From assembly GCA_964493325.1 (NCBI GenBank), contig CAZBMD010000014.1, forward strand, positions 1 to 22,704: DNA of 22,704 bases, read 5' to 3'. The DNA comes from CAZBMD01 sp964493325 (GTDB taxonomy: Bacteria; Babelota; Babeliae; Babelales; RVW-14). The first letter of the stretch is position 1. Every line of letters begins with the position of its first letter. Of this stretch, positions 7,521 through 15,187 are shown one piece after another. The translations under genes were made by a program, and so were the position numbers. The notes below the pieces were generated by a model. It was not told the origin of the DNA, ran no database searches, and worked only from the letters and a program-made list of their open reading frames with translations.

Positions 7521-8432
7521 ATGATGAGAAGAAAGATAACGCTAGCAAGACTCCTACTGACAGTTGTTGTAATGAGTGGACAAATGCTTACAGCAAGCAA
7601 ATCAACATCACTTCACAAAGCGGCCAAGCAAGGCGACATAATCAAAATTAGAAGTTTAATTGAAAAAGAAGTGTCGCTAACTAATCGAGACAAAGAGGGT
7701 AACACTCCTTTGCACATAGCCCTAATAAACAATCATGAAGAAGCTGCTCTTGAGATTATCAACGCACTCAAGGAAGCTCAGAACAACAAAACTTCAAAAA
7801 AGAAAAACCTTTTAAGCCGATTTTTTAAGAGCAAAAAAGACCATACATCGCTTGACAAAAATAACAAGGGACAAAAAGAACTAACTCTTGCCGTCATGAA
7901 CAATCTGAATGACGCAGTCAAAGAGATTATCGATCTTGCAAAGCAAGATGCATCTGTAGACTTTACAAAATATATGAACGAAAGCGATTCTGCTCTCCTT
8001 TTACCGATATTTCAAGCGATCAGAGTGAATAACTTATGGGCTCTTGAATACTTGCTCTCCCAAGGAGCAAACGTACCTCCTGCAGCTCTGTTTTGGATCA
8101 ACTGGAATGATTATAGTTCGAGTGATATCGCAAAAACGTTACTGAACTACGGAATAAACCCAAATACAAATACAAACTTAGATCGTCACACTGCTTTGCA
8201 CAGGGCTGTTATTGCGGAGAACCAGAAAGCAATCAAGTTACTACTCGAAGCTGGGGCACGAATCGACATCAAAGACAATCGTAATAAGACAGCAATGGAC
8301 TATGCCTATCGAGACGACATAAAAGATTTGCTGATAAATTGGAATTCAAAAGACCAAGAACGCTCTGCAATGAATTCTAAGCAGGAAGAGCTGTCACCCC
8401 AAGAAGACGACTCCGATGATGAAAACTCCTAG
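7521..8432 (+). CDS. Secreted ankyrin-repeat protein
   Basis: The product is 303 aa. A basic start (MMRRK) and hydrophobic core form a Sec signal peptide, with likely cleavage after LTA (residue 25). Ankyrin repeats are recognisable at about 29-58, 61-84 (GNTPLHIALINNHEEAALEI), 118-140, 161-186 and 223-252 (HTALHRAVIAENQKAIKLLL), with a terminal half-repeat at 255-272. A lysine-rich insert (88-118) interrupts the array and the tail is acidic (QEDDSDDENS). Ankyrin repeats mediate protein-protein binding. Signal-bearing versions are common in intracellular bacteria as envelope or effector proteins, though export beyond the periplasm is not shown. Either ATG at 7521 or 7524 could start; GAGG (7511-7514) serves both. 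It ends in TAG, the only one among the complete genes. Confidence 0.85.
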   Translation: MMRRKITLARLLLTVVVMSGQMLTASKSTSLHKAAKQGDIIKIRSLIEKEVSLTNRDKEGNTPLHIALINNHEEAALEIINALKEAQNNKTSKKKNLLSRFFKSKKDHTSLDKNNKGQKELTLAVMNNLNDAVKEIIDLAKQDASVDFTKYMNESDSALLLPIFQAIRVNNLWALEYLLSQGANVPPAALFWINWNDYSSSDIAKTLLNYGINPNTNTNLDRHTALHRAVIAENQKAIKLLLEAGARIDIKDNRNKTAMDYAYRDDIKDLLINWNSKDQERSAMNSKQEELSPQEDDSDDENS

Positions 8433-8509
8433 GTTGATAGTAAATTAAACCTTCCAAGTCATCTAACTCAGAAACGCGCTCAATCAAGTATATAATAGCA
8501 TTAAGCATG

Positions 8510-8525
8510 GGGCGCTAAGGCGCCC
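8510..8525. other. Short G+C-rich hairpin upstream of the dnaJ promoter
   Basis: GGGCGC (8510-8515) and GCGCCC (8520-8525) form a perfect 6-bp stem with a TAAG loop, three bases before the dnaJ -35 box. It has no adjacent T-tract. It could be a weak terminator for the ankyrin gene or a regulatory element at the dnaJ promoter. A TATAAT without a good -35 lies at 8491-8496. Confidence 0.4.
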
Positions 8526-8527
8526 GC

Positions 8528-8556
8528 TTGTCATTTTATTCCTTGTTGTTTATAAT
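8528..8556 (+). promoter_or_regulatory. Strong sigma70-type promoter for dnaJ
   Basis: TTGTCA (8528-8533), exactly 17 bases, then TATAAT (8551-8556). One mismatch to the full consensus makes this the best promoter in the window. The start would be near 8563, with a leader of about 77 bases. I see no CIRCE operator (TTAGCACTC/GAGTGCTAA), so HrcA control is not indicated. Confidence 0.7.
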
Positions 8557-8639
8557 TCTTAGAGAACCTAAGTGCAGAAGACTCAAGTTTTATGCAAAAT
8601 CTGACATAACCCTGTAACCCTTATTTTTAATAAATTATT

Positions 8640-9776
8640 ATGAAAAACGCTGATTACTACAAAATTCTTGGTGTATCGCACGATGCAACCGTAGAAGAAA
8701 TTAAAAAATCCTACCGCAAACTGGCTATGCAATATCACCCGGACCGCAATCCGAATAACAAAGAGGCAGAAGAGAAATTTAAAGAGGCTGCTCAGGCTTA
8801 TGATGTTCTTTCTGACCCTGCAAAACGTCAACGCTATGACCAATACGGCCATGAAGCATACCAGCATGGTGCTGGCGCAGGAGGCCATGGCGAATACGCA
8901 AACATGAACGATATCTTTGAAAATTTTGGCGATATTTTTGGTAGCATGTTTGGTGGTCAAGCATCCAGACAGCAAAAAAAGACCGGTGGGCCAACCCCAG
9001 CAAAAGGCCATGACCTTTCACAGCGAATTCAAATATCGCTGAAAGAAGCTTATTTAGGTATCAAAAAAGAAATAAAAATTTATCACTACGAGTCATGCAC
9101 CAGTTGCAAAACCTCGGGCTGCAAAGAAGGCACCAAACCAACGGCCTGTGCTTCGTGCAAGGGCGCAGGAACTCAGCACTATCGCCAAGGACTATTCGCC
9201 TATTCCCAGGCCTGTTCGGCCTGTTATGGGCAAGGGTTTAAGATTACAAACCCATGTCCTGATTGTCGAGGACAGTCCCGCATACAAAAGCATGAAAAAC
9301 TTTCTATCACCATTCCTGCAGGTATTTATCACGGCGCAGAATTGCGGGTTTCGGGCAAAGGTGATGCTGGTATTTTTGGCGGTCCATCAGGCGATCTGTA
9401 CCTTGTTGTTGATGTTGCTTACGACGCCAAGTTTTCTCGTCGAGACAACGATCTTATCACAACACTCAACCTGACCTATCCACAATTGGTCCTTGGCTGC
9501 CAGCTTGAGATTGAGCATATTGATGGCACCATGCAAACAATCAAGATCCCTCGAGGTTGTCCGGTAGGCAAAGAACTCCGCACAGAAGGCCAAGGTTTTG
9601 TAAAGCTAAATGGAAAAGGCCGCGGCGACCTTGTCATCATTACTCAATGTGATATTCCAAGCAAATTGTCTGAAGATACAAAAAAGTCGCTCCTTGAATA
9701 TGCTGAAAAACTAGGCAACCAGAGCTCAAGTGCTCACGGCGGCATTTCTGGATTTTTTAAGAAGTTTTTGGGATAA
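8640..9776 (+). CDS. dnaJ: Chaperone protein DnaJ (Hsp40)
   Basis: DnaJ (378 aa) delivers unfolded clients to DnaK and stimulates its ATPase. The J domain occupies residues 1-70 with HPD at 33-35. A Gly/Phe region follows (about 75-107: ENFGDIFGSMFGG). The zinc-binding domain has four CxxC pairs (C153/C156, C170/C173, C192/C195, C206/C209). The first repeat is CTSCKTSG and the fourth CPDCRGQS, so each misses one conserved glycine while all zinc ligands remain. The C-terminal substrate-binding domains are complete and the length is normal. dnaK and grpE are not in the window. The ATG is fixed by family alignment, yet no Shine-Dalgarno precedes it (leader ends AATAAATTATT). Confidence 0.97.
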   Translation: MKNADYYKILGVSHDATVEEIKKSYRKLAMQYHPDRNPNNKEAEEKFKEAAQAYDVLSDPAKRQRYDQYGHEAYQHGAGAGGHGEYANMNDIFENFGDIFGSMFGGQASRQQKKTGGPTPAKGHDLSQRIQISLKEAYLGIKKEIKIYHYESCTSCKTSGCKEGTKPTACASCKGAGTQHYRQGLFAYSQACSACYGQGFKITNPCPDCRGQSRIQKHEKLSITIPAGIYHGAELRVSGKGDAGIFGGPSGDLYLVVDVAYDAKFSRRDNDLITTLNLTYPQLVLGCQLEIEHIDGTMQTIKIPRGCPVGKELRTEGQGFVKLNGKGRGDLVIITQCDIPSKLSEDTKKSLLEYAEKLGNQSSSAHGGISGFFKKFLG

Positions 9777-9779
9777 TCC

Positions 9780-9943
9780 TTCGATATATTTTTACGACTC
9801 TAGACTTTGCACAAAATACTCACCATGAGTTAATTTTTTTTCATCATAAGCCTAGCGAATGATGAAAAAAATGTATCGAACCATGTGAGCGGTTCTAATT
9901 TTTAAAAAGCGCTTCTCTAAAAATATTAGAGAAGCGCTTTTTT
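9780..9943 (+). ncRNA. Candidate structured RNA or dnaJ 3' UTR element
   Basis: The gap after dnaJ can fold extensively. A 14-bp outer stem pairs 9780-9793 with 9867-9880 (one U-G pair). Inside it are a small hairpin (ACTCA 9818-9822 / TGAGT 9826-9830) and a second hairpin (9840-9847 with 9859-9866, extendable to 13 bp at the expense of the outer stem). After a short linker comes the 17-bp terminator. No reading frame of note crosses it. I see no convincing promoter of its own, so it may be processed from the dnaJ transcript. It does not match tmRNA, RNase P or SRP RNA signatures that I can recognise. Confidence 0.35.
9904..9943 (+). terminator. Rho-independent terminator (17-bp stem)
   Basis: AAAAAGCGCTTCTCTAA (9904-9920) pairs perfectly with 9926-9942 around a 5-base AAATA loop. 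The 3' arm ends in six Ts (9938-9943). It closes the dnaJ unit and, being symmetrical, could also act on the minus strand. Confidence 0.9.
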
Positions 9944-9970
9944 CTTGTCTCTCAGTTCCTATTTCCGCTA

Positions 9971-9979
9971 TGCTAAAAT
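9971..9979 (+). promoter_or_regulatory. Candidate extended -10 promoter for the phosphatase gene
   Basis: TGCTAAAAT (9971-9979) has the TGn extension directly before TAAAAT. No -35 stands at normal spacing (TTGTCT at 9945-9950 is too far). The start would be near 9986, about 30 bases before the ATG. Confidence 0.4.
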
Positions 9980-10017
9980 TCAAATTTTATATCATGTAAA
10001 AAGGTTTTAGGATAGTA

Positions 10018-10665
10018 ATGACTTACTACGTTACACATCCCCGACTCATTCTTTTTATTCTTACAATCATGCTGACATCTCATGCCAGCACGCTAAAAAA
10101 TTGCACCTCAAATTCAACACCTCAAAAATATATTTCACTAAACTGTATTAAAAAATTTTTTGATAATTTTCATACAGTTCAAGCTGGAGCCCTGTATCGC
10201 TCTGGCCAATTGTCCGCGCAAAAACTTGCAAAATATATTCAAAAATTAGGTATCAAATCGATTATAAATTTGCGCGGCAAAAATGCAGACAAACGTTGGT
10301 GGCAAGAAGAACAAGCATGCGCAAAACGTTTTGGCGTACATTTTTTTAACATTGCAATGAGCGCTCAACGCCTTCCCTATCGGCAGGAGATCATTCAACT
10401 GCTACAGCTGTATGACCACGCTCCTCGACCAATACTCATTCACTGCCAAGGAGGATCTGACAGAACAGGCGAGGCGGCAGCATTGTGGATACTCGATCAG
10501 CAGAAAAAAAGTAAGCAAGAGGCGCTTAAGCATCTTTCGCTCAAATATCTTCACATTGCTTATCGCAAGCCTTACAAAAAATTTTTTATCGAAACTGTTT
10601 GGCAAGACCGTTCTTGGCTTATCACCGCATACAATCACAATCAATACACACTCTCAAAAAAATAA
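10018..10665 (+). CDS. Secreted cysteine-dependent (CX5R) protein/dual-specificity phosphatase
   Basis: The product is 215 aa. A Sec signal peptide (hydrophobic about 9-20, cleavage after SHA, residue 23) precedes a phosphatase domain. The P-loop is HCQGGSDRTG (142-151) with nucleophile Cys143 and Arg149. Upstream, ALYRSGQLS and IKSIINLRG match the tyrosine/dual-specificity phosphatase fold, in the group that includes plant/fungal Siw14-like and bacterial DSP-like enzymes. The usual general-acid Asp is not obvious in the NIAMSAQRLP loop. Substrate (phosphotyrosine, phosphoinositide or inositol pyrophosphate) cannot be read from sequence. Export suggests periplasmic action or delivery towards a host, which is inference. 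AGGA (10009-10012) is the ribosome site, five bases from the ATG. Confidence 0.85.
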   Translation: MTYYVTHPRLILFILTIMLTSHASTLKNCTSNSTPQKYISLNCIKKFFDNFHTVQAGALYRSGQLSAQKLAKYIQKLGIKSIINLRGKNADKRWWQEEQACAKRFGVHFFNIAMSAQRLPYRQEIIQLLQLYDHAPRPILIHCQGGSDRTGEAAALWILDQQKKSKQEALKHLSLKYLHIAYRKPYKKFFIETVWQDRSWLITAYNHNQYTLSKK

Positions 10666-10733
10666 AAAATCCAACTAATTAAACTAGTCTATGTTAATTT
10701 TCTATTAACTAATCTTAATCAAACCTACTGTTC

Positions 10734-10762
10734 TTGACCAATATTCCTCCAATTGCTATCGT
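10734..10762 (+). promoter_or_regulatory. Promoter of the MutS-like operon
   Basis: TTGACC (10734-10739), 17 bases, then TATCGT (10757-10762), with a TG two bases before the -10 box. The start would be near 10769. An upstream in-frame ATG at 10753 lies inside this promoter, which supports the start at 10807. Confidence 0.55.
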
Positions 10763-10806
10763 GTGCAACGTACGTTATTTTGCTATGTTTTTTTCAAGGA
10801 TATTGT

Positions 10807-12792
10807 ATGACTCAATTTCGATTTTATAAAAAAAAAATCACGCTCATTCTTACTCTCTGTTTATCTATTAATCTTGGTCTAAGAGCAGCAGTTGAAACAG
10901 CATCTCCAGGAGGACAACAAACGATCTATGACCGGCTTGCAAGCCTTTATCTACCCTGCATCGCAGATAAAGAACCTGAAGAAAACGCCATCAATGCAAA
11001 AATCAAACAAGATAACGCCGAATTTTTCAAACAAAAAAAAATCCATCAAGTCCAAATAGCTGATCTAAAAGATGCAGAAAAAATTCGCTTGATGTATCAA
11101 CTTCTTTCAACAATAGAACCAAAAAAAGCACCTACTGTAGAAGAATGCGCCATTGCATCTCTCTGCCAAGCTACTCATCTACTAAGCGGCTCACAATCAA
11201 ATCCAGCAATAAATCTTTTTGAGCGTATTGATTTTACACAAACAGCAGCAGGAAAAATTGAGCTGCAAAAAATGCTCATGGACCCTCTAAATTCAATACT
11301 ACCACTACAAGAACGCCAATATATCATTCAAGCGTTAGTAGAAGACGAAGGACTATTCAAGAAACTTGATGCACATGTTGCCAAGCTCGCAGCTGTAGAA
11401 AAAGAGTTACTCTGGTTTTGGAAAGATCAAGATGCTCCAACACAACTGATGAGCGATGAACTCTTTTTTAAAAATTTCTTGTGTAAGGGCTTTAATCAAA
11501 GCCCATTTTTCCTTTTGCTAGATTCTCTACGATATAACGCTTTGCATCATATTTTAGGAGCGGGCATTCCTCTAATAGGAATGAGCTTGTGTATGGAGAT
11601 ATTTGATCAAGGACAGAATCAATATGGATATTCGAAACCCGACAGCTCAGTTCTTTTTTTAGCATATTCAGGAGCTGTCCTGTTCGCGATTGCAGCTCTT
11701 GCTATTCCTTATTTTTACACCATCCCAAAGGCTGCAAAATTTAACGCTGTTAGTAGCAAAATTCAAAAAAAATTAATTGGATCTTCATCATACCTGCGTA
11801 CACTCACTGCAATTTGTAAAGATGCTCGTGGTAAAAATATTGACAAACTTTTGCCACCTTTAAAAAACTTTGCCGCAGCTAGCAGTTTTCAGGCAGAAGC
11901 AAAACAACTTGAAACACTTTTAAGCCTGAGAACTTTTACAGGATCTCCTTCAAAATTTTCAGACCATGGAGCTATAGCGGTTGCATACAAATTAATGCTC
12001 ACCGCAAAGCACAACTTAATCAAAGCTATTCAAGGAGCTGGACAGCTTGATGCTTATTTGTCACTTGCAAAAATATACAAGGTTCACGAAGAAAATCCCC
12101 AAGCGCCATTCTGCTTTGCTCAATTTATCGCCAAAGAGAAGCCTCAGATTATCGCAGAGAATTTTTGGAGCCCAACCTTGAACAATCAAACTCCATCACT
12201 CCATTCAATTAACCTTGGAAGTCCAAGTGGCAGCGCTCTGATTACTGGTCAACATAGTTCTGGTAAATCAACCATCCTTAAAAGCCTTGCTCTCACTGTT
12301 TTGTTTGCACAGTCGTTTGGTATTGCGCCCGCACGCTCACTAACCATGACGCCACTTGAAAGCTTTTTGCCATATATTGCAGTACCAACATCAATCGGAC
12401 AATCTTCGCTTGAAAATGAAATTACTCTCTTAGAAAAATACAGCAATAGAGCTCACACGTTACCCGATACTCAGTTCAGTCTGGTGATTCTTGATGAACC
12501 ACTTCGTACTACCGATGAGCAAACAAGGCAGGCAAGCGTTGAAGCGCTCACACAAACATTTGGAGCCTTATCAAATAATATTTGTGTACTAGCAACAAAT
12601 GCTACAACAAGTTGTCCGCCAACTGTATTCAAGCAGTATCACACTTCAGCGACAAATGGCACTGTCCTGCTTAAACAAGGGCCTGGGGTTCAAGCAAATC
12701 CGATTGAAATTTTGGCTAAAGAGGGATTTAAAAAACAGATGCTTGTAGCTGCCAATGAACAGCTCAGTGCAATACACCAACTGGCTAAATAA
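10807..12792 (+). CDS. MutS-like ATPase with signal sequence and membrane segments (intact Walker motifs)
   Basis: The product is 661 aa. Start 10807 has AAGGA six bases upstream and aligns with the start of the downstream paralogue. The order is: signal-like N-terminus (KKK then hydrophobic 10-25, ending LRAA); a helical part (about 130-205, FERIDFTQTAAGKIELQKML) resembling the MutS core/lever domain; two hydrophobic segments (about 245-265 and 281-304); a second helical part; and a MutS-type ABC ATPase domain. Walker A is GQHSSGKST (481-489) and Walker B LVILDEP (559-565). Between them lie FGIAPARSLTMTPLESF and a TSIGQSSLENEI segment equivalent to the MutS signature. No mismatch-recognition domain I is seen. 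Ordinary MutS proteins are cytosolic DNA-repair clamps, so a signal sequence and membrane segments imply another role. Confidence 0.85.
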   Translation: MTQFRFYKKKITLILTLCLSINLGLRAAVETASPGGQQTIYDRLASLYLPCIADKEPEENAINAKIKQDNAEFFKQKKIHQVQIADLKDAEKIRLMYQLLSTIEPKKAPTVEECAIASLCQATHLLSGSQSNPAINLFERIDFTQTAAGKIELQKMLMDPLNSILPLQERQYIIQALVEDEGLFKKLDAHVAKLAAVEKELLWFWKDQDAPTQLMSDELFFKNFLCKGFNQSPFFLLLDSLRYNALHHILGAGIPLIGMSLCMEIFDQGQNQYGYSKPDSSVLFLAYSGAVLFAIAALAIPYFYTIPKAAKFNAVSSKIQKKLIGSSSYLRTLTAICKDARGKNIDKLLPPLKNFAAASSFQAEAKQLETLLSLRTFTGSPSKFSDHGAIAVAYKLMLTAKHNLIKAIQGAGQLDAYLSLAKIYKVHEENPQAPFCFAQFIAKEKPQIIAENFWSPTLNNQTPSLHSINLGSPSGSALITGQHSSGKSTILKSLALTVLFAQSFGIAPARSLTMTPLESFLPYIAVPTSIGQSSLENEITLLEKYSNRAHTLPDTQFSLVILDEPLRTTDEQTRQASVEALTQTFGALSNNICVLATNATTSCPPTVFKQYHTSATNGTVLLKQGPGVQANPIEILAKEGFKKQMLVAANEQLSAIHQLAK

Positions 12793-12811
12793 AATTATTA
12801 AGGGAATAAAC

Positions 12812-14824
12812 ATGAATCCAGTCCATTTTTATAAAAAAGTTGTAGCAACCAGCGTTGTATTGTGCTTTGCTATCAATCTTGGCGTATCGGCAATTGAAGT
12901 ACAATCAAAGGTTTACGAGCGTATTGCAACGCAACACTTGCCAGCATTTGCAACACGCGAAACACTTGAAACACAAAATCAAATTAAAGAAAAAAAGATA
13001 AATGTCGAAGCACATAGACAAGGAAAACACTTCGATATTCAAATTCCTCAACTTGGCGATATAGAAAAACTTCGCTTGCTTTATAAGCTTTTTTCATCAA
13101 CAGAATCAATCCAAGAGCTATCAGATCAAGAAAAATATACTGAAGATTTTTTTGGCAGCATCAATATGTTCTGCGACAAAAAAGAGACCCCTACCGACTA
13201 TCTTTTCAAGCACCTTGATTACACGCAAACTAGTGCAGGGAAAATACAGCTGCAAAAGATGCTCATGCAATCATCATGTGATACTACGCTGCTAGCACAG
13301 CGCCAATCAATCATCAAAGCTCTGGTTGATAACGCAGAGATTTTTGATGCACTTGATGAGCATATGAAACAGCTTGCAGAGGCCGAAAGTTCTATTCTCT
13401 GGTTTTTTAAAGAAAGCGATCCCCTTGCTGAACAATTGATGGATAGTGCATATTTTAAAAATGGCTTTTTCAAACGCTTTAATCAAAATGCAACAATGCT
13501 TGAAGCTGATAAGTTGCGCATGCAGCTGATAGCACCTGCTATAGCTCTTGCTCTTCCCGCTATTATTCCATTTGCAGCACACTCTCTCTCTCGAGTCGTT
13601 AAATCTAAAGAAATATCACCAAAAAAATTTATCCGTGATATAAATAATGTGCTTGCAGGCTCTGACATTGATGACAAGATCTTACTTGGCTTAGGCTTGG
13701 GAGTATCTCTTATTTCCGGAATTGTAGGCCTTTATTTGACTCTACCAAAAGCAATCAAAAGCCAAAAAGTATACAATATCATTCAAGAAAAAATGATGGG
13801 CCCAGCATCATACATTAATGCAGCTAAAACCATTGGCAACTTACTTGCAGAAGAAGAAAAATTGTCAGAACTTGCCCCAGTACTGCATAATATCGCAGCC
13901 CCACAACAGGTTCACAAGCTGCTAACCATGCTTGAAAAGCCAACCTTTACAAGCGATCCTACATTCTTTTCGCACCAGGGCAGAGCTCTTGCTGCATTCA
14001 AAATTATGCAAGCAGTTAAAGACAATCTGATTGCATCTATCAAAGCTGTTGGACAACTTGATGCCTATCTATCGCTTGCCAAGCTTTATAAAGCACATGA
14101 AAACAATCCACAAGCACCCTTCTGCTTTGCTGAATTTGTCAGTGAAGATAAGCCACGCATTACTGTAAATAATTTTTGGATGTTAGGCGCAATAAATACT
14201 GCTGGGCTACATTCAATCAAACTTGATGATAAAAATCAGGGAGCACTTATTACATGCCCTCATAATTCAGAAGATTCAAAGGTTATTCAGAGCCTTGCCC
14301 TCACGCTGCATTGTGCCCAATCGTTAGGAATTGCTCCAGCTCGATCATTGACGCTAACACCTTTTACAACGCTCCTGCCAGTGATGACACCTGCAATCTC
14401 AGATGGTACCCAAACCGCATGCGAAGTTGCAATTGATAGATCATTGAAACTTTTAAATACGATGCAACAATTGCGTACATCCCAATCATTAAAAAAACAC
14501 GATTTAGGCATCATCCTGTTGAATGAGCCTTTTGCGGGAGCTGACTACAAAACAGCTCTTGCAGGAACGTATGCTTTGACAAAATCACTTGTTGAAACAA
14601 CCGAAAGCCTGTGCGTCTGTTCAAGTTCTATGCCAGAACTTTCTCTTTTAGAGGAAAAAACCAATGGCCTTATTCAAAATTACCACGTTGCACAAATTGG
14701 TGATCCGCTCGACATAGACACGTCTACACAAACGTTGACTAAAGGCTCCGCGCCACAAGAAGCTGCAACCTCGCAGATAAGCATTCAAAAATTTATTGAA
14801 GCATTAAACCAAGCAACTCATTAA
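12812..14824 (+). CDS. MutS-like paralogue with degenerate ATPase motifs (probable pseudo-ATPase)
   Basis: The product is 670 aa. It starts 19 bases after the first paralogue, with AAGGGA six bases before the ATG. The two align over their length, for example GQLDAYLSLAKLYKAHE, NPQAPFCFA and LGIAPARSLTLTP. It has the same architecture: signal-like N-terminus (hydrophobic about 10-26, ending VSA), helical region, hydrophobic segments at about 237-258 and 289-312, and ATPase-like domain. The Walker A position reads CPHNSEDSK (482-490), losing the glycine, the catalytic Lys (now Asp488) and the Thr. Walker B reads GIILLNEP, with Asp replaced by Asn571 and Glu572 kept. It probably cannot hydrolyse ATP and may pair with the active paralogue as an asymmetric dimer, by analogy with MutS-family dimers; this is inference. 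Confidence 0.83.
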   Translation: MNPVHFYKKVVATSVVLCFAINLGVSAIEVQSKVYERIATQHLPAFATRETLETQNQIKEKKINVEAHRQGKHFDIQIPQLGDIEKLRLLYKLFSSTESIQELSDQEKYTEDFFGSINMFCDKKETPTDYLFKHLDYTQTSAGKIQLQKMLMQSSCDTTLLAQRQSIIKALVDNAEIFDALDEHMKQLAEAESSILWFFKESDPLAEQLMDSAYFKNGFFKRFNQNATMLEADKLRMQLIAPAIALALPAIIPFAAHSLSRVVKSKEISPKKFIRDINNVLAGSDIDDKILLGLGLGVSLISGIVGLYLTLPKAIKSQKVYNIIQEKMMGPASYINAAKTIGNLLAEEEKLSELAPVLHNIAAPQQVHKLLTMLEKPTFTSDPTFFSHQGRALAAFKIMQAVKDNLIASIKAVGQLDAYLSLAKLYKAHENNPQAPFCFAEFVSEDKPRITVNNFWMLGAINTAGLHSIKLDDKNQGALITCPHNSEDSKVIQSLALTLHCAQSLGIAPARSLTLTPFTTLLPVMTPAISDGTQTACEVAIDRSLKLLNTMQQLRTSQSLKKHDLGIILLNEPFAGADYKTALAGTYALTKSLVETTESLCVCSSSMPELSLLEEKTNGLIQNYHVAQIGDPLDIDTSTQTLTKGSAPQEAATSQISIQKFIEALNQATH

Positions 14825-14878
14825 TCAAACTTCAAGAGAGACTGCTTAAACATCTCTATTCTTCATACGAAAAACTCA

Positions 14879-14923
14879 ACAATTGCACATTTGGAGTTGC
14901 TCCAAATGTGCAATTGTGTTTTT
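14879..14923 (+). terminator. Rho-independent terminator of the MutS-like operon
   Basis: A perfect 18-bp stem (14879-14896 with 14900-14917) and a TTG loop, followed by GTTTTT (Ts at 14919-14923). It lies 54 bases after the stop of the second MutS-like gene. Confidence 0.88.
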
Positions 14924-14943
14924 GGTGCAACCTGGGAGATATC

Positions 14944-15132
14944 ATGGCAGACTTTATTGGCAGAAAAAAGAACCCAGTCAGCTTAAATCTTTAGAGCTAA
15001 AAGCATCTTCAAGTTTAGCTGTTATCACAGGGCAACGAGGTATTTAAAAAAAGCCGCTTGATAGAAGAGTACGGCCTGTCTGAAGAGATTCTTGAGGGTC
15101 AGTATTTTGTTCAGATTTTAGACAATTGTTAG
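14944..15132 (+). pseudogene. Decayed remnant of an AAA-type ATPase
   Basis: An ATG at 14944 has GGGAG five bases upstream and begins MADFIGRKK, then hits TAG at 14992-14994. Restoring one base in the A-run at 14964-14969 continues as EPSQLKSLELKASSSLAVI then TGQRGI. A stop at 15045-15047 follows, and shifting at the next A-run (15046-15052) gives KSRLIEEYGLSEEIL and ends at TAG 15130-15132. Joined, this is the N-terminus of the archaeal-type/DUF234-associated ATPase family (FIGRkkEL...LkkktASLvVi.GRRRiGKSRLIEE), with the P-loop glycine lost. Family members have several hundred residues; only about 60 remain. Both lesions are in homopolymers, but the terminal truncation does not depend on them. 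Confidence 0.72.
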
Positions 15133-15137
15133 AATCA

Positions 15138-15175
15138 AAAAAAGAGTGCCTGCATCTCTGCAAGCACTCTTTTTT
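15138..15175. terminator. Bidirectional terminator between convergent units
   Basis: AAAAAAGAGTGC (15138-15149) pairs with GCACTCTTTTTT (15164-15175), with an inner TGC/GCA stem in the loop. T-runs on both strands make it suitable for the minus-strand peptidase gene ending at 15188 as well as for rightward transcription. Confidence 0.88.
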
Positions 15176-15187
15176 CAAGACAAAATC

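Noticed and set aside
9835..9871. 13-bp hairpin as a second Rho-independent terminator after dnaJ
   Set aside because: The T-run precedes the stem and As follow it on both strands, so it lacks the terminator polarity. Treated as part of the folded region.
10753..10806. Upstream in-frame ATG extending the first MutS-like protein by 18 residues
   Set aside because: It lies inside the TTGACC-N17-TATCGT promoter and has no ribosome site. The ATG at 10807 has AAGGA at ideal spacing and matches the paralogue's start.
12755..12811. Upstream in-frame ATG extending the second MutS-like protein by 19 residues
   Set aside because: It overlaps the end of the preceding gene and has no ribosome site. The ATG at 12812 has AAGGGA and begins with the matching signal sequence.
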